Positions 9,800-18,868 of a stretch of DNA of 28,113 nucleotides are shown here, piece after piece. The notes beneath the pieces were generated by a model. The model searched no databases and was not told the DNA's origin. It saw only the letters and a program-made list of their open reading frames with translations. Within the stretch, counting starts at the first letter, position 1; every line of letters starts with the position of its first letter. Origin of the DNA: Blattamonas nauphoetae. Taxonomy: Eukaryota; Preaxostyla; Oxymonadida. Made by a program: the position numbers and the translations under genes. The stretch lies in the NCBI GenBank assembly GCA_033064195.1, contig JARBJD010000621.1, forward strand, positions 1 to 28,113, in the 5' to 3' direction.

Positions 9800-9820
9800 T
9801 TCATACAAAATAAAAAAACC
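9800..9820 (-). promoter_or_regulatory. Element promoter motif in divergent region
   Basis: On the minus strand GGTTTTTTTATTTTGTATGAA ends at the ATG at 9799. The 53-base region 9800-9852 must also drive the divergent ATPase gene. That side shows only a weaker AT-rich run (TATATTTTAATTAGAG) about 12 bases before its ATG. Confidence 0.5.
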
Positions 9821-9852
9821 AAAAGTATATTTTAATTAGAGTTAAATAACAA

Positions 9853-10710
9853 ATGAACAAATCGAATCAATCATTAACGGTATATGTGAATGCTAAATTG
9901 AGTGAAGCTTCTAGTAGGAATGTGTCTCATGAAGTGCAATCACAGATTCATCCAGACCTAAATTTCAATCGCAATAGTGTCAATGTCCTCGTTGGAAACA
10001 GAGGAAGTGGAAAGACATTCAATGCTCTTCGAGAAGTTGCCAAGCTCCAAAATGTTCAGGTTAGGAATGAACTATTTCACCTCTTTGTCTTCGTCACTGA
10101 TAAGAACATTGATCCAACCTTCGACAAATTCAAACCAAAACTGAACGTTCCTTATGTGAAAGTGAAATACGATGATGCACTTCCATTTCTGTTGGAACTC
10201 TCTGAATCGAAAGCAGCTTATGAAGAGATCATTGAAAATCAATGGCAGAATAAAATCACTGATGAATGCAGAGAGAATCTCTTTGACTCACTTTACATTG
10301 ATGACTTCTCAGTGAAGAATCTCCAGACGATTATCCTTCTTGATGACTGTCGTAGAATCCTTGGTGAACGTAGAACATCCAAAAATAGAATGACCATGAT
10401 GGACTTATTATTGGAGAATCGACAGCCGAAATTCACTTTCTTTCTGACGATGCATGAACTCTTCAGTTTGTCAGCAGACATGAAGTCAAACATTGATTCG
10501 ATGTGGATCTTTGGAGGATTCAATAAAGAACGAATCAGCAGAGTTTATCCTCAGTTGAACTCACCAATTGATACTCAACACTTCTGGAATATCTATCAAC
10601 GAAAACAAAAATGTGAAGCAGTCATTCTTCGATACAATACTGATGGAGTTGCACTGAATGAGATCAACAAAGATGGGTTAATCAGAAGGGTCAGAGAACT
10701 CTTGAATTAA
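9853..10710 (+). CDS. A32-like FtsK/HerA packaging ATPase
   Basis: A 285-residue protein with an open frame. The P-loop GNRGSGKT lies at residues 48-55 (Walker A), and the Walker B strand TIILLDD ends at Asp164-Asp165. The C-terminal part has short charged segments as in A32-like ATPases. In Polintons, adenovirus-like elements and nucleocytoplasmic large DNA viruses this family hydrolyses ATP to pump the genome into preformed capsids. Length is normal for Polinton ATPases (about 250-300). It is one of only two plus-strand genes, divergent from 8855-9799. Its last 33 bases overlap the end of the convergent gene at 10678-11037. Family assignment is firm; the packaging role follows from the family and the capsid-like neighbours. 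Confidence 0.85.
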   Translation: MNKSNQSLTVYVNAKLSEASSRNVSHEVQSQIHPDLNFNRNSVNVLVGNRGSGKTFNALREVAKLQNVQVRNELFHLFVFVTDKNIDPTFDKFKPKLNVPYVKVKYDDALPFLLELSESKAAYEEIIENQWQNKITDECRENLFDSLYIDDFSVKNLQTIILLDDCRRILGERRTSKNRMTMMDLLLENRQPKFTFFLTMHELFSLSADMKSNIDSMWIFGGFNKERISRVYPQLNSPIDTQHFWNIYQRKQKCEAVILRYNTDGVALNEINKDGLIRRVRELLN

Positions 10711-11037
10711 GTTTCCAATGGTCTCGTCAAGACTTCGAAGTCTCATGCTGAGAGTGTCTGTCAACGTACGAATTGATTCTTCAATGTCTGATAATCTCTG
10801 ATCAATCGAGAGTGAATTAGGTGAAGTGGAAGCATCGACATATCGTTTCCTCAGTGCTATCTCACCTCTTATTTTTGTTATTCGATATCCATCAATTTGA
10901 ATCATCCTATTCAGTTTCTGTGTTGTGTACTCATTCAGTTCTTTTCTATTCTTCTCCAAGTATCTCTGAAAGTCGTGGATGTTTGTGAACTCCTTTTGTT
11001 CTGGATCAAACGGTTCTAATATTTTCAATGATGACAT
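10678..11037 (-). CDS. Small coiled-coil element protein, 119 aa
   Basis: A 119-residue open frame whose ATG at 11037 abuts a promoter motif. The N-terminal part (MSSLKILEPFDPEQKEF) is followed by a charged helix, an IDGYRITKIRGEI segment, and a C-terminal amphipathic helix with Leu/Ile heptads (about residues 78-115) typical of a coiled coil. I do not recognise a named family. Its last 33 bases overlap the end of the ATPase gene on the other strand. A small virion or assembly protein is possible, but its place between ATPase and integrase does not decide the role. Confidence 0.6.
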   Translation of the reverse strand: MSSLKILEPFDPEQKEFTNIHDFQRYLEKNRKELNEYTTQKLNRMIQIDGYRITKIRGEIALRKRYVDASTSPNSLSIDQRLSDIEESIRTLTDTLSMRLRSLDETIGNLIQEFSDPSD

Positions 11038-11058
11038 TTCAATGAAATAAAAATATTT
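11038..11058 (-). promoter_or_regulatory. Element promoter motif
   Basis: On the minus strand AAATATTTTTATTTCATTGAA ends at the ATG of the gene at 10678-11037. Confidence 0.5.
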
Positions 11059-12530
11059 GAAACATTATTGAAAACGAACAAAGTTCTCAGATCGAAGATC
11101 GCACTACGCTAGATTGAACTCAGCAATGAACTCTGGAGTTAAGTCGTCAATTGAGTCTGCATGGAACTTTGTGTGTTGAATGGGAACGTACACTATTTTT
11201 GGGAGACATGTGAGTCCATTCAGAAGTTTAGCTACAACATTACCGTGTTTGTATTCGATGAATTTCCCCACGAATTGAAACTGTCTACGCTTCTTCTGAA
11301 ACTTGGCAACAGTCTTGTCCAGATTAAGATGAATCAATAGAATGTTTCCTGGTTTGTATTTCCATAACATCTGTGTTGTCTGCTGTCTTTGGATGTTCTT
11401 TAATTGTTCTTCACATGATGAGATATTCAATACTTCAATCTCTCTATTGTTTTGTGCTTGTTGTGGAGTGAATTTGTTCCAGTACGCTCGATGTGGAGTC
11501 ATGTTGTAGTATTCCACCATCTGATTCATCAGTGAATGATTTGCCATTTGTGTCGCATTGTCTTGGAATCCATCCCTGATTGTTCTTATCACGCGATCGA
11601 CAATTCTGTTGTGATTAGTGAATGGTGAGCTTGTGAAATATGTACTGACGTTTTGATCCTTGAAAAACTCTGATGCTTCTCCACATGTCCATGCTGCTTC
11701 TCCATCACCTCGAATGTTATTCACTGTAACTCCACGATGATTAATCAGGTCATTGATTGCAGTCCTGACTTTGCTCCATGATTTATCCAGAACAGGAATC
11801 ACAACAAGGTATTTGGTGTTGATGTTGATTGCGAAGAGGTAAATCTGTAACACTGTTTTCGAAGTTGGTGATTGGATAAAAACGAGATCAATTTCCCATG
11901 ATCCGAACTTGGGAGAAAAGTATGGTCTGTCACAATTCTGAGGAACCTTTCTGTCTGAAGTCTTCTGTGGATCACCAGTAATTGCTTTGGACATGAATTG
12001 CATCTTTGATCGAAATGGATACACAATGGTCTCTGTTGTTTTGGGAATCATTGGTGGATCAATTCTCATTCTGTCGCTTCCTCTTTCTCTCTGGATTTTC
12101 CTCGGATGTGCAGCACTCCATCTGTGATCATATTCCTCATACCAATCCTGAAATGATCTTCCTCCGAATGGAATTTGTTTTGTGTGAGTCAGAATGAAGT
12201 CAAGATCATCGTTCGCAATAGTTTTGTTAATCGAGGCTCGAATAAATGTGTCTCTGTTCATTTTATTGGCATCCAGAATATGTGAGGTAATAAAGTGTTC
12301 CATGTGTTTTAGATTAGTCATTATTGAGTTCTCAGCTTTGATCTGTTCATCTTCTGAATCATTTATCTGTTGATGATCAAACAATCCTTTCATTCGTCCC
12401 AACCTATTGAGCACTTGCTGTGTCGTTGGTTCATACTGTCTGATCTCCCTCACTGGGTGGTTGAACACGGTTGGTGTGAAGAAGGGATTTCTCTCAATTG
12501 GATCCTGCATCTGTGAAATTGGTATAATGT

Positions 12531-12553
12531 CATCATCATCATCATCATCATCA
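12531..12553. repeat. (ATC)n microsatellite, poly-Asp in integrase
   Basis: A TCA/ATC triplet run of about eight units. On the minus strand it encodes most of a nine-Asp run in the N-terminal region of the integrase. Acidic runs of this kind expand and contract easily; any functional role is unproved. Confidence 0.75.
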
Positions 12554-12737
12554 TCCTCTTCGAACTTCCTCTCCTTCATTGGATATTCATATTCAAACCC
12601 CATTGATTTCAAGTTTCTCTTCAGTCCAGGCACTATTGGATATTCAGGTGATTCAATAACTATTGGTCTTTGCACTGGTATTGGGATTTGTCTTGCCTCT
12701 GCAGGGCTTCGAACTCTTGGTGAGAGAATTGGTATTG

Positions 12738-12745
12738 GTCTTACC
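12738..12745. repeat. Target-site duplication of hAT insertion, left copy
   Basis: GTCTTACC, repeated exactly at 13650-13657. The 8-bp length is that made by hAT transposases. Confidence 0.85.
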
Positions 12746-13649
12746 CAGGGATCCAAAAAATCAAATCGTACATCTCATCTATTTCATCATGTTCTATTCA
12801 ACATTCTGTCATTCTTGAGTTGTTTAGAAGCTGTTTTTAAACAAGATAACAATTTCAAGAGATACGTGTGTTGAAATAATCACAAGAAAAACAAACATCA
12901 AAATGTAAGCTTAATAAAGATAGAGGAAGGATAGATGACTGAAAACATCATCATCTGGTACATTAAAGTAGACAACGGTGAGATAGCTCGTTGAATGGAC
13001 GGTACTCAGTTCTCTAGCCAATCTTGACAATTGATGTTGTTTTTTGAACCCTTTCCAAAGCAACAGTGATCTTGACAGAGAAGAATGATTTTGTACGAAA
13101 CTAAGATCTGGATGAGCCAGTTCACTTCAGCTGACAATGCAGAATCCATCGTCGAGCAGCAAGTTCGTGATTGTAACTGCATCGGTAGGTGTCGCGAATA
13201 TGTTCGGAGATGAAACACTAAACAACCTATATTGTCCAACAGTTTCGGGTGTTCGAACCAATGAGAGCGATGATAAGAGCGGAGTGCTGGGAGATGGAGA
13301 ATTGGATGACCAACTGCATTGGACAGTCTTAAATGAATATTGAGGAAAAATTGAATCGAAATGTTGACAGAGACATACCATTGATGAAAGTGTACTATTG
13401 GGAGGAATGGTGAATGGATAGGAAGAAAGATAATGATATGATCAGACCCATATCACCAAAACTCCAATTTTCACTTGACAACATGATGATGTTCTGATTG
13501 ACTCTTTTTCAATGAAAAAGCCTTCCGTCAACGATTTAAGTGTTTTGAATGAACAAGAATGAGTTTGTGCACAACTGACAAATTGACAAATCGAGACCAA
13601 ATTGAAAAACAAATTGAAAATGGGGCCAATTTGGTTTTTTCAATCCCTG
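12746..13649. mobile_element. Non-autonomous hAT-type DNA transposon, 904 bp
   Basis: The left end reads CAGGGATCCAAAAAATCAAAT and the right end, reverse complemented, reads CAGGGATTGAAAAAACCAAAT. These are imperfect terminal inverted repeats of about 23 bp with the CAGGG start common in hAT elements. A perfect 8-bp duplication flanks it. The interior holds no credible gene; its short open frames have no domain. Near the right end a CAAATTGAAAA-like word is repeated, and a CTTTTTCAATGAAAAAG palindrome lies near 13502. The element must have been moved by a hAT transposase encoded elsewhere. It sits inside the Polinton integrase region. Confidence 0.85.
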
Positions 13650-13657
13650 GTCTTACC
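13650..13657. repeat. Target-site duplication of hAT insertion, right copy
   Basis: Second exact copy of GTCTTACC. The identity of the two copies suggests the insertion is fairly recent compared with the Polinton itself. Confidence 0.85.
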
Positions 13658-14022
13658 TCTGCAAGGCTTCGAACTCTTGGTGAGAGAGTCACTTCCTGAT
13701 TGTACTTTCGATGATATTCTTGATACTTTTTGTATGCTGTTTCACATCTCCCATCACTAACACGTTTTCCCAAGAATTCAATCAGAAACTGTGAGACTAC
13801 TTTTGTTCCAACTGAGAGAGTTAACTTTGGAGAGAGACCTCCATTAAACCAATCCTCAAAATATGTCTCATCGTTTGCAACATACTCTCCATTTGAATCA
13901 TAGACGTCATATACTGGTAAAATCTGAGTTGTATTCGCACTGATGTTAAAGATTTTGTTGTTAGAGTGTTGTGTGCAATTCAGTAACCTATTCACTAATG
14001 CTTTGATCTGTCGTGTGTTCAT

Positions 14023-14040
14023 TTATTCAAAAATAAAGTT
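14023..14040 (-). promoter_or_regulatory. Element promoter motif before integrase region
   Basis: On the minus strand ACTTTATTTTTGAATAA ends at the ATG at 14022. It suggests that transcription of the integrase region began here rather than at the start of the 11104-12745 segment. Confidence 0.5.
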
Positions 14041-14045
14041 TGTGT

Positions 14046-17000
14046 TTATTCAATAATATAATCAGTTGCTTTCAGTCCATAGATGAATGGAGGACATGAT
14101 TCATTTTCAAGTACGATTGCCTTCAGATGAATTCCACTGAGACTGAGTTTCTGTTGTTGTATTTTCGCAATCTCAAATCCATTGGTGTCCTCTTCACTCA
14201 CGACTCTTCTCGTCTGGAACGCATCATACTGATGCTTGAACCGTTTTACGGTGAAGTTCAGTGTTGTAGTCACAGTTTTCTCTCCATTAAGACACTTCAC
14301 ATAATCGTCACTTGTGATATTTGTTTTCTTCAATGACACTCCTTTGATCTTACATTTCTCATCGAGAGAGTAACACTTTGGTGCAAGACAGATCATCTGT
14401 TCACCTTCCTTTTCAATTGCTAATCCCAACAGTTTCTTCTCATCATCAACTCCTTTTTCAGGATTGGGAAACCATTCATATTTGTGTGCATCATAGAATT
14501 CCTTATCAGCAATCACATGTTCAAATTGTTGATGGATTCCAGCATTTGGATCTCCACTAATTGCCCAATATGCAGAATCAGTATCACCCTCACAGAAGTG
14601 AATCTTGTTCATGTCTAGACATTTGCACATGAAGTTGTAGATGAAATTCAGATACCAGAACTTGGCATTGTCGAGTGTAAATACTGCTTCTTGCAGACAT
14701 GTTTTGCACGATGCTTTCTCTCTGTCTTCAATCACGATGTAGTTGTCCTCATTGATCTCTCGAGTCGCCACAAATCCTTTCATCATTTGTTTCAAGTATG
14801 TTCTCTTCTCATTGCAGATTGTGATTGAGTTGTACTTCTCAGTGTTCATTCCATCGTATCCATAACTTCCATTCAAGTTTGTCTTACAGAATTGTTCCTT
14901 TCCTTTGTTTCCCACCTTCATTGCTTCTATTCTATCATTCATGAAAGAGGTTACAAATGGTTCAAATCCAGCATGTCTCGAAAAGACCATCACACTCTTA
15001 ATGTCATCAATAATGAAGTGGCAGTAGTCGATGAGGAACCACAGATGGTATGTCGAAAAGAACATATACTGATCGTGTGTGCTCAAGAGTTGAGTCAGCT
15101 TCCGTTGTTTGTCATCAGTCTTCAATCCATGTTTCTTCATCAACGAAAAAGTCTTTTCTCCAATGTTCTCTTCTGTCGTATTGACGACTATGTTTCTGAA
15201 GATTGGTGGGAAGTTAATGAACTCATTTATGTACTTTTCATCGATGTGTCCTTTCAATTCTGCAACGAACAGTGTCTTCTGATTTTTGTCCTCTATTATC
15301 TTCCTGCATTCTTTATCTCCTGTTGCGGTGTACAAGCATCGTCCTGGCATGTACATTCTGTGATTCGTGTATGGATTGTTCTTGTTCTTGATTGATGAGA
15401 AAGCACTTGGGTAGAGAGAGTTGAAATCAACACCACACACGTGAGTCATTTTATGTTCTGTGTCTTTGGAAATGACTTTGTTGTCTTGGAATTGGAAGTG
15501 ATTGATTGGTGTCACGTCTTTGATGTTCTGTCGATGTTGAACATTCGATAATCCGCCAGTCACTGCTGCCCTCAACTTGTGATATGTTTGCTCATGTGTC
15601 AGAGTCATAGGTAATGATTTCCAGATGCAATACTTCTTAAGTTGAATTCTCAATCGAGTGAGATGTTCATCTTTGTCGGACTTGTATGTGTTGCAGTAAT
15701 CACAGCAGATCTTCACATTCTCTTTTGAATGTCCTTTCGAATTGTCGATTCGATCCAATGTTGGTCGTACTGCTTGTGAGAAGTGACTCTTGCAGATATA
15801 GCACACTCTCTTGCATTGTTGAACAAACCAGTCGTAGTCTGCTTCTGTGACATTTTTGTTAGTACTGCGATGTGCTTTCTGGTCTTGATAAATGTATGAT
15901 GCAACCTTGTACTTCCAGTATTGTTTGGTGATTTTTATTTCTCCAGATTGATCCACTCCGTTGAAGTCATCATCGATATCAAAGTCCTTGTACGCACATG
16001 CATACTTGATTGCTGAAGCGTTTGCAGACAGTGAGAGATTGTGCAGCATATCCACTTTGTATTGGAAGTTCAGATCAATCAGATTGTCAAGTGGTGCAAT
16101 CATGCATTCGACGTCTCTTATGTTGTAGAATTTCAGATAGTCCCATCTGTTTTTGAATCCTTGCTTGTTCCAATCATCAAGGTAAAGTTGGTAATCGCTG
16201 TCAGACATTTCACTGTTGTTCAGACTGGAATAGAATTCATATTTGGAGAATGGTTCTTGTTTACTCAACACTACATCGAAGTCTGATGAATCGAATGATT
16301 CGTAAGCAAAGAATGATTTCTGAAGTGTGGTATTTCCTCCAAAAGCCTTCACTGCATTATCCAATGTCATTGGTCCTGTGTACGACATCATGTCAATGAA
16401 GCGGAGCACCTGTTGTGTCTTCTCGTGTCTGATCAATACTTGTTTGTACTTTGTTGTTGATCCAAGGAAGCTCACCACTTTCCAATCCTTGTCAACGAGA
16501 TCACGAAAGATGAGATTGATGTCGAATCTGGAACTGTTGAATCCAATCACACTGACTTCATTTTGTGAGGGGATTTCAGGGTCTTCGTAGTAGTTCTCTT
16601 CTCGAACTGTCTCGGCATATTTGAAGAGTTGTCTGATCCATTGCTTCACAAAGTCCTTTCCATCTCGAAGATCAAAGTAGATTGACTTCACCCCTGATTT
16701 TGTTTTGATTGCTGATGCAACTGACAGAGGTTTCAAATGTGAGATCAGTTGTGTGTTGTCATCGGAGAATAGATTGTCAAGAATGAGATCTTCCATTGTT
16801 TCGAAATCGTATGTGATGTAGTATTGTGTTGGTTTGAATTCGTCTTGTCTTTTGTGTGCCATCAGATATTCATACGTTCTATTGTTGAGAATATGTGGAA
16901 CATATGGTCGTGGTGTTTTATCGAGTGAGATCTTCTTCACATGTTTTCCATCAAGTTCTTTGCACTCTTTGAGATGCTTCTCGTAGTATGTCTTGAAGTG

Positions 17001-18437
17001 AGAATCCTTGACTTGGAATCCTCTTGATTGACAATATGGACAGAGCTTGTATCCAGTGATTTTCTCAGGATCAACAATGAACATCACATGAACGAGTGTG
17101 GCTGTAAGTGGAATCATCAGGATGGGAAGAACTCTTGCATCATCATTTTCGTTGACATATGATTGACTCAGGAAGTATCGTTTCTTGTCTTCATCGTATT
17201 CATAGATGTGAACTGTGATGTTGAATACATGCATCGCTTTCTCAATGTCACATGCAATATCAAATCCAGGATATTTTCGCAAATGTTCAGTTAATTGATG
17301 TGGTCGAAGGTGTGTGAGATTCTCAAATACTGCAAACAATCGTTTTGCTTCAACGTTTCTCATGTTGATTGATATCTTCTTCCCTGGAACTTCTGGAAGT
17401 GTGAGGAACGACAATGATTGAAAGAAACAAATGTTGAACTCAGAATCGATGTACCGAACATTTCTCGTTTTGATGTGTTCAGTGAGAATGGCATTAGCTT
17501 TTCCAGCAACTGGAAATCGATAGACTGCAACCAGAATTGAGTGGAATGCAATATACATTGTCTTCGTATCCATCAGTGTTCTCTCTTGAGATTCTTTGAT
17601 AAGATTGATTGCATACTTCGAATACTCATTGATGTCTCCTGAACTTCTGATCACCGTTGGGAAACTCTTTGACGTGTTCTCCAGTTCTGGTCTGAAGTCT
17701 TTGTAAGTTGTCTCATCTTTGTCTTTTCTCTCAATAATCTTTCCAAAGTCAATACTAATCTTGAATGGATGATCTTTCTCTTTGTCGAACACTGCTTTGA
17801 TGAAGGTTGTGATTTCTTCAACGTTCTTCAGATGATTGTGGAAGTACAGTTGATATGGTTTTCCATTATCTTCAACCTTCTCAACCTCATTCTTTTTGAA
17901 CTTCCTTCGTGCATTCATGAGACATTCATTGAATGCTGCTTTGTCACGTGGTTCAGCGAGTAATATGCATTCTTCAAATCCATCAAAGGTCTGCACTTCT
18001 CTCTTTTCCATTTGTTCATTTTTCTTTTGAATGATCAACAGATTCTTCATCCAATGATCCATCAGTTTCTCTTCAATTGATTTCAATTTCCACGTCATTC
18101 TGAACACTTGCTTCTTCAGTTCATCTTTGTTCACTCTTGGATTTGATCTCATGTTCTCAACAATCATTCGGTGAGCGAGTCGATCTTCTGACGCCATCTG
18201 TTGTCGAAGTTTAACTTGTTCAATAAAATCTGGAATGAGATTGAGATCGAGATTCTTTGTTGGATGTGGAAACTCGAGATCTGTGTGTTGAAGCATATTC
18301 AGAAGAAATGAACGATGATGTTGATAGTTTTTGCTGTCTGGAATATACGTTCGACTATCACTAAATTGAAATTGTGCATTCGGAAAGAGATCTCGAATTT
18401 CTTGAATTCTTTCTTTGATTGGTTTTAGCAGTGTCAT
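14046..18437 (-). CDS. Protein-primed family B DNA polymerase with HNH insert
   Basis: A 1463-residue open frame; the ATG at 18437 abuts a promoter motif. The 3'-5' exonuclease has DFE (near residue 543), NSSRFD (near 637) and YNIRD (near 776). The polymerase palm has DFNSLYPSAF (near 1004, motif A), TNLNGSYGYDG (near 1188, motif B), GDTDS (near 1288, motif C) and APKCYSLD (near 1354). Between exonuclease and palm, about residues 866-920, lies an HNH-type zinc domain: CYIC, then LDRIDNSKGHSKENVKICC and CNTYKSD. The N-terminal half has an OTU-like candidate (Cys337 in FNICFFQSL, His450 in LVHVMFIVD) and a CPYC...H...C zinc-finger-like segment (about 464-491). In Polintons this enzyme copies the element using a protein primer. 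It is longer than typical Polinton polymerases (about 1000-1200) because of these extra parts. The frame looks whole. Confidence 0.92.
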   Translation of the reverse strand: MTLLKPIKERIQEIRDLFPNAQFQFSDSRTYIPDSKNYQHHRSFLLNMLQHTDLEFPHPTKNLDLNLIPDFIEQVKLRQQMASEDRLAHRMIVENMRSNPRVNKDELKKQVFRMTWKLKSIEEKLMDHWMKNLLIIQKKNEQMEKREVQTFDGFEECILLAEPRDKAAFNECLMNARRKFKKNEVEKVEDNGKPYQLYFHNHLKNVEEITTFIKAVFDKEKDHPFKISIDFGKIIERKDKDETTYKDFRPELENTSKSFPTVIRSSGDINEYSKYAINLIKESQERTLMDTKTMYIAFHSILVAVYRFPVAGKANAILTEHIKTRNVRYIDSEFNICFFQSLSFLTLPEVPGKKISINMRNVEAKRLFAVFENLTHLRPHQLTEHLRKYPGFDIACDIEKAMHVFNITVHIYEYDEDKKRYFLSQSYVNENDDARVLPILMIPLTATLVHVMFIVDPEKITGYKLCPYCQSRGFQVKDSHFKTYYEKHLKECKELDGKHVKKISLDKTPRPYVPHILNNRTYEYLMAHKRQDEFKPTQYYITYDFETMEDLILDNLFSDDNTQLISHLKPLSVASAIKTKSGVKSIYFDLRDGKDFVKQWIRQLFKYAETVREENYYEDPEIPSQNEVSVIGFNSSRFDINLIFRDLVDKDWKVVSFLGSTTKYKQVLIRHEKTQQVLRFIDMMSYTGPMTLDNAVKAFGGNTTLQKSFFAYESFDSSDFDVVLSKQEPFSKYEFYSSLNNSEMSDSDYQLYLDDWNKQGFKNRWDYLKFYNIRDVECMIAPLDNLIDLNFQYKVDMLHNLSLSANASAIKYACAYKDFDIDDDFNGVDQSGEIKITKQYWKYKVASYIYQDQKAHRSTNKNVTEADYDWFVQQCKRVCYICKSHFSQAVRPTLDRIDNSKGHSKENVKICCDYCNTYKSDKDEHLTRLRIQLKKYCIWKSLPMTLTHEQTYHKLRAAVTGGLSNVQHRQNIKDVTPINHFQFQDNKVISKDTEHKMTHVCGVDFNSLYPSAFSSIKNKNNPYTNHRMYMPGRCLYTATGDKECRKIIEDKNQKTLFVAELKGHIDEKYINEFINFPPIFRNIVVNTTEENIGEKTFSLMKKHGLKTDDKQRKLTQLLSTHDQYMFFSTYHLWFLIDYCHFIIDDIKSVMVFSRHAGFEPFVTSFMNDRIEAMKVGNKGKEQFCKTNLNGSYGYDGMNTEKYNSITICNEKRTYLKQMMKGFVATREINEDNYIVIEDREKASCKTCLQEAVFTLDNAKFWYLNFIYNFMCKCLDMNKIHFCEGDTDSAYWAISGDPNAGIHQQFEHVIADKEFYDAHKYEWFPNPEKGVDDEKKLLGLAIEKEGEQMICLAPKCYSLDEKCKIKGVSLKKTNITSDDYVKCLNGEKTVTTTLNFTVKRFKHQYDAFQTRRVVSEEDTNGFEIAKIQQQKLSLSGIHLKAIVLENESCPPFIYGLKATDYIIE

Positions 18438-18457
18438 TTACTACAAAATAAAATATC
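18438..18457 (-). promoter_or_regulatory. Element promoter motif before polymerase
   Basis: On the minus strand CGGATATTTTATTTTGTAGTAA ends at the polymerase ATG at 18437. The match to the motif before 8855-9799 (TTTTATTTTGTATGAA) is close. Confidence 0.5.
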
Positions 18458-18480
18458 CGAAAATAAAAACAGTTGAGTGT

Positions 18481-18855
18481 TTATTTCTGTTTTCTCTGAT
18501 GGGGCTTTTTCGGTGCCTTTAACCAGGAATCAAGTCTAATTCTGAACACTTCACTTCCGCCAATCTCTCGATATGTGAATGGAACCAGAACTTTTGTGTA
18601 CTCACCTACGAGTTCACAATTGTATTTCTTCAGTTCATTTTCAACGAATGATTGAGTGTAGTGTCGACGTTTCGCTATGTGTGGTCGGTTTCCTTGATTC
18701 CACAACTTTGGTTTTATTCTCCATTCAACTCCCTCATGAACATACGTCACCGGCACATTATTTCTGACATACTCAGAGACTAGTGAACAGTTCTCTTCTC
18801 TCATTGATTCAATTAATGCTTGTTCTGAACATACTCGACGTCTTTCGTTGTACAT
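18481..18855 (-). CDS. Small two-repeat element protein, 124 aa
   Basis: A 124-residue open frame made of two similar units of about 60 residues. Each contains ENCSLVSEY or NCELVGEY, then P-TY--, then a Trp-containing tail with RPH or KPH. Unit one is the TIR-encoded module that also begins the fibre gene at 2385; unit two is not in the TIR. A longer relative lies at 22216-22809. I recognise no named family. The pattern of short strands with conserved Tyr, Trp and His recalls small DNA-binding or zinc-ribbon-like repeats that have lost cysteines, but that is speculation. It lies directly upstream of the polymerase in the same orientation. Confidence 0.65.
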   Translation of the reverse strand: MYNERRRVCSEQALIESMREENCSLVSEYVRNNVPVTYVHEGVEWRIKPKLWNQGNRPHIAKRRHYTQSFVENELKKYNCELVGEYTKVLVPFTYREIGGSEVFRIRLDSWLKAPKKPHQRKQK

Positions 18856-18868
18856 CGCAGTTGGATTC

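Larger units (their letters stand above)
11104..14022 (-). pseudogene. Polinton integrase region, split by hAT insertion (broken)
   Basis: Fossil integrase gene. The main part (11104-12745) has an N-terminal low-complexity, Pro/Arg-rich region, a run of nine Asp, a long helical stretch, an rve-type catalytic core (about 11500-11920, with WEIDLVF and RGDGEAAW) and a basic C-terminal chromo/SH3-like region. Integrases of this type insert Polintons and retroviruses into host DNA. The 5' part of the region (13658-14022, with a promoter motif at 14023-14040) lies on the far side of a 904-bp hAT-type element. The wording LSPRVRS-AE occurs on both sides of the insertion, a local direct repeat older than it. 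The gene is broken, at least by this insertion. The 5' part has no recognised domain and might have been a separate gene. Confidence 0.75.

Noticed and set aside
12746-12756. Start of the integrase frame at 12756
   Set aside because: The first few codons come from the end of the hAT element and begin with TTG; they are not part of the integrase.
12407-12874. 155-codon plus-strand frame with a run of Ser
   Set aside because: The Ser run is the complement of the poly-Asp microsatellite in the integrase; the frame is an antisense shadow running into the hAT element.
14892-15395. 167-codon plus-strand frame
   Set aside because: Antisense to the polymerase, with no independent coding signal.
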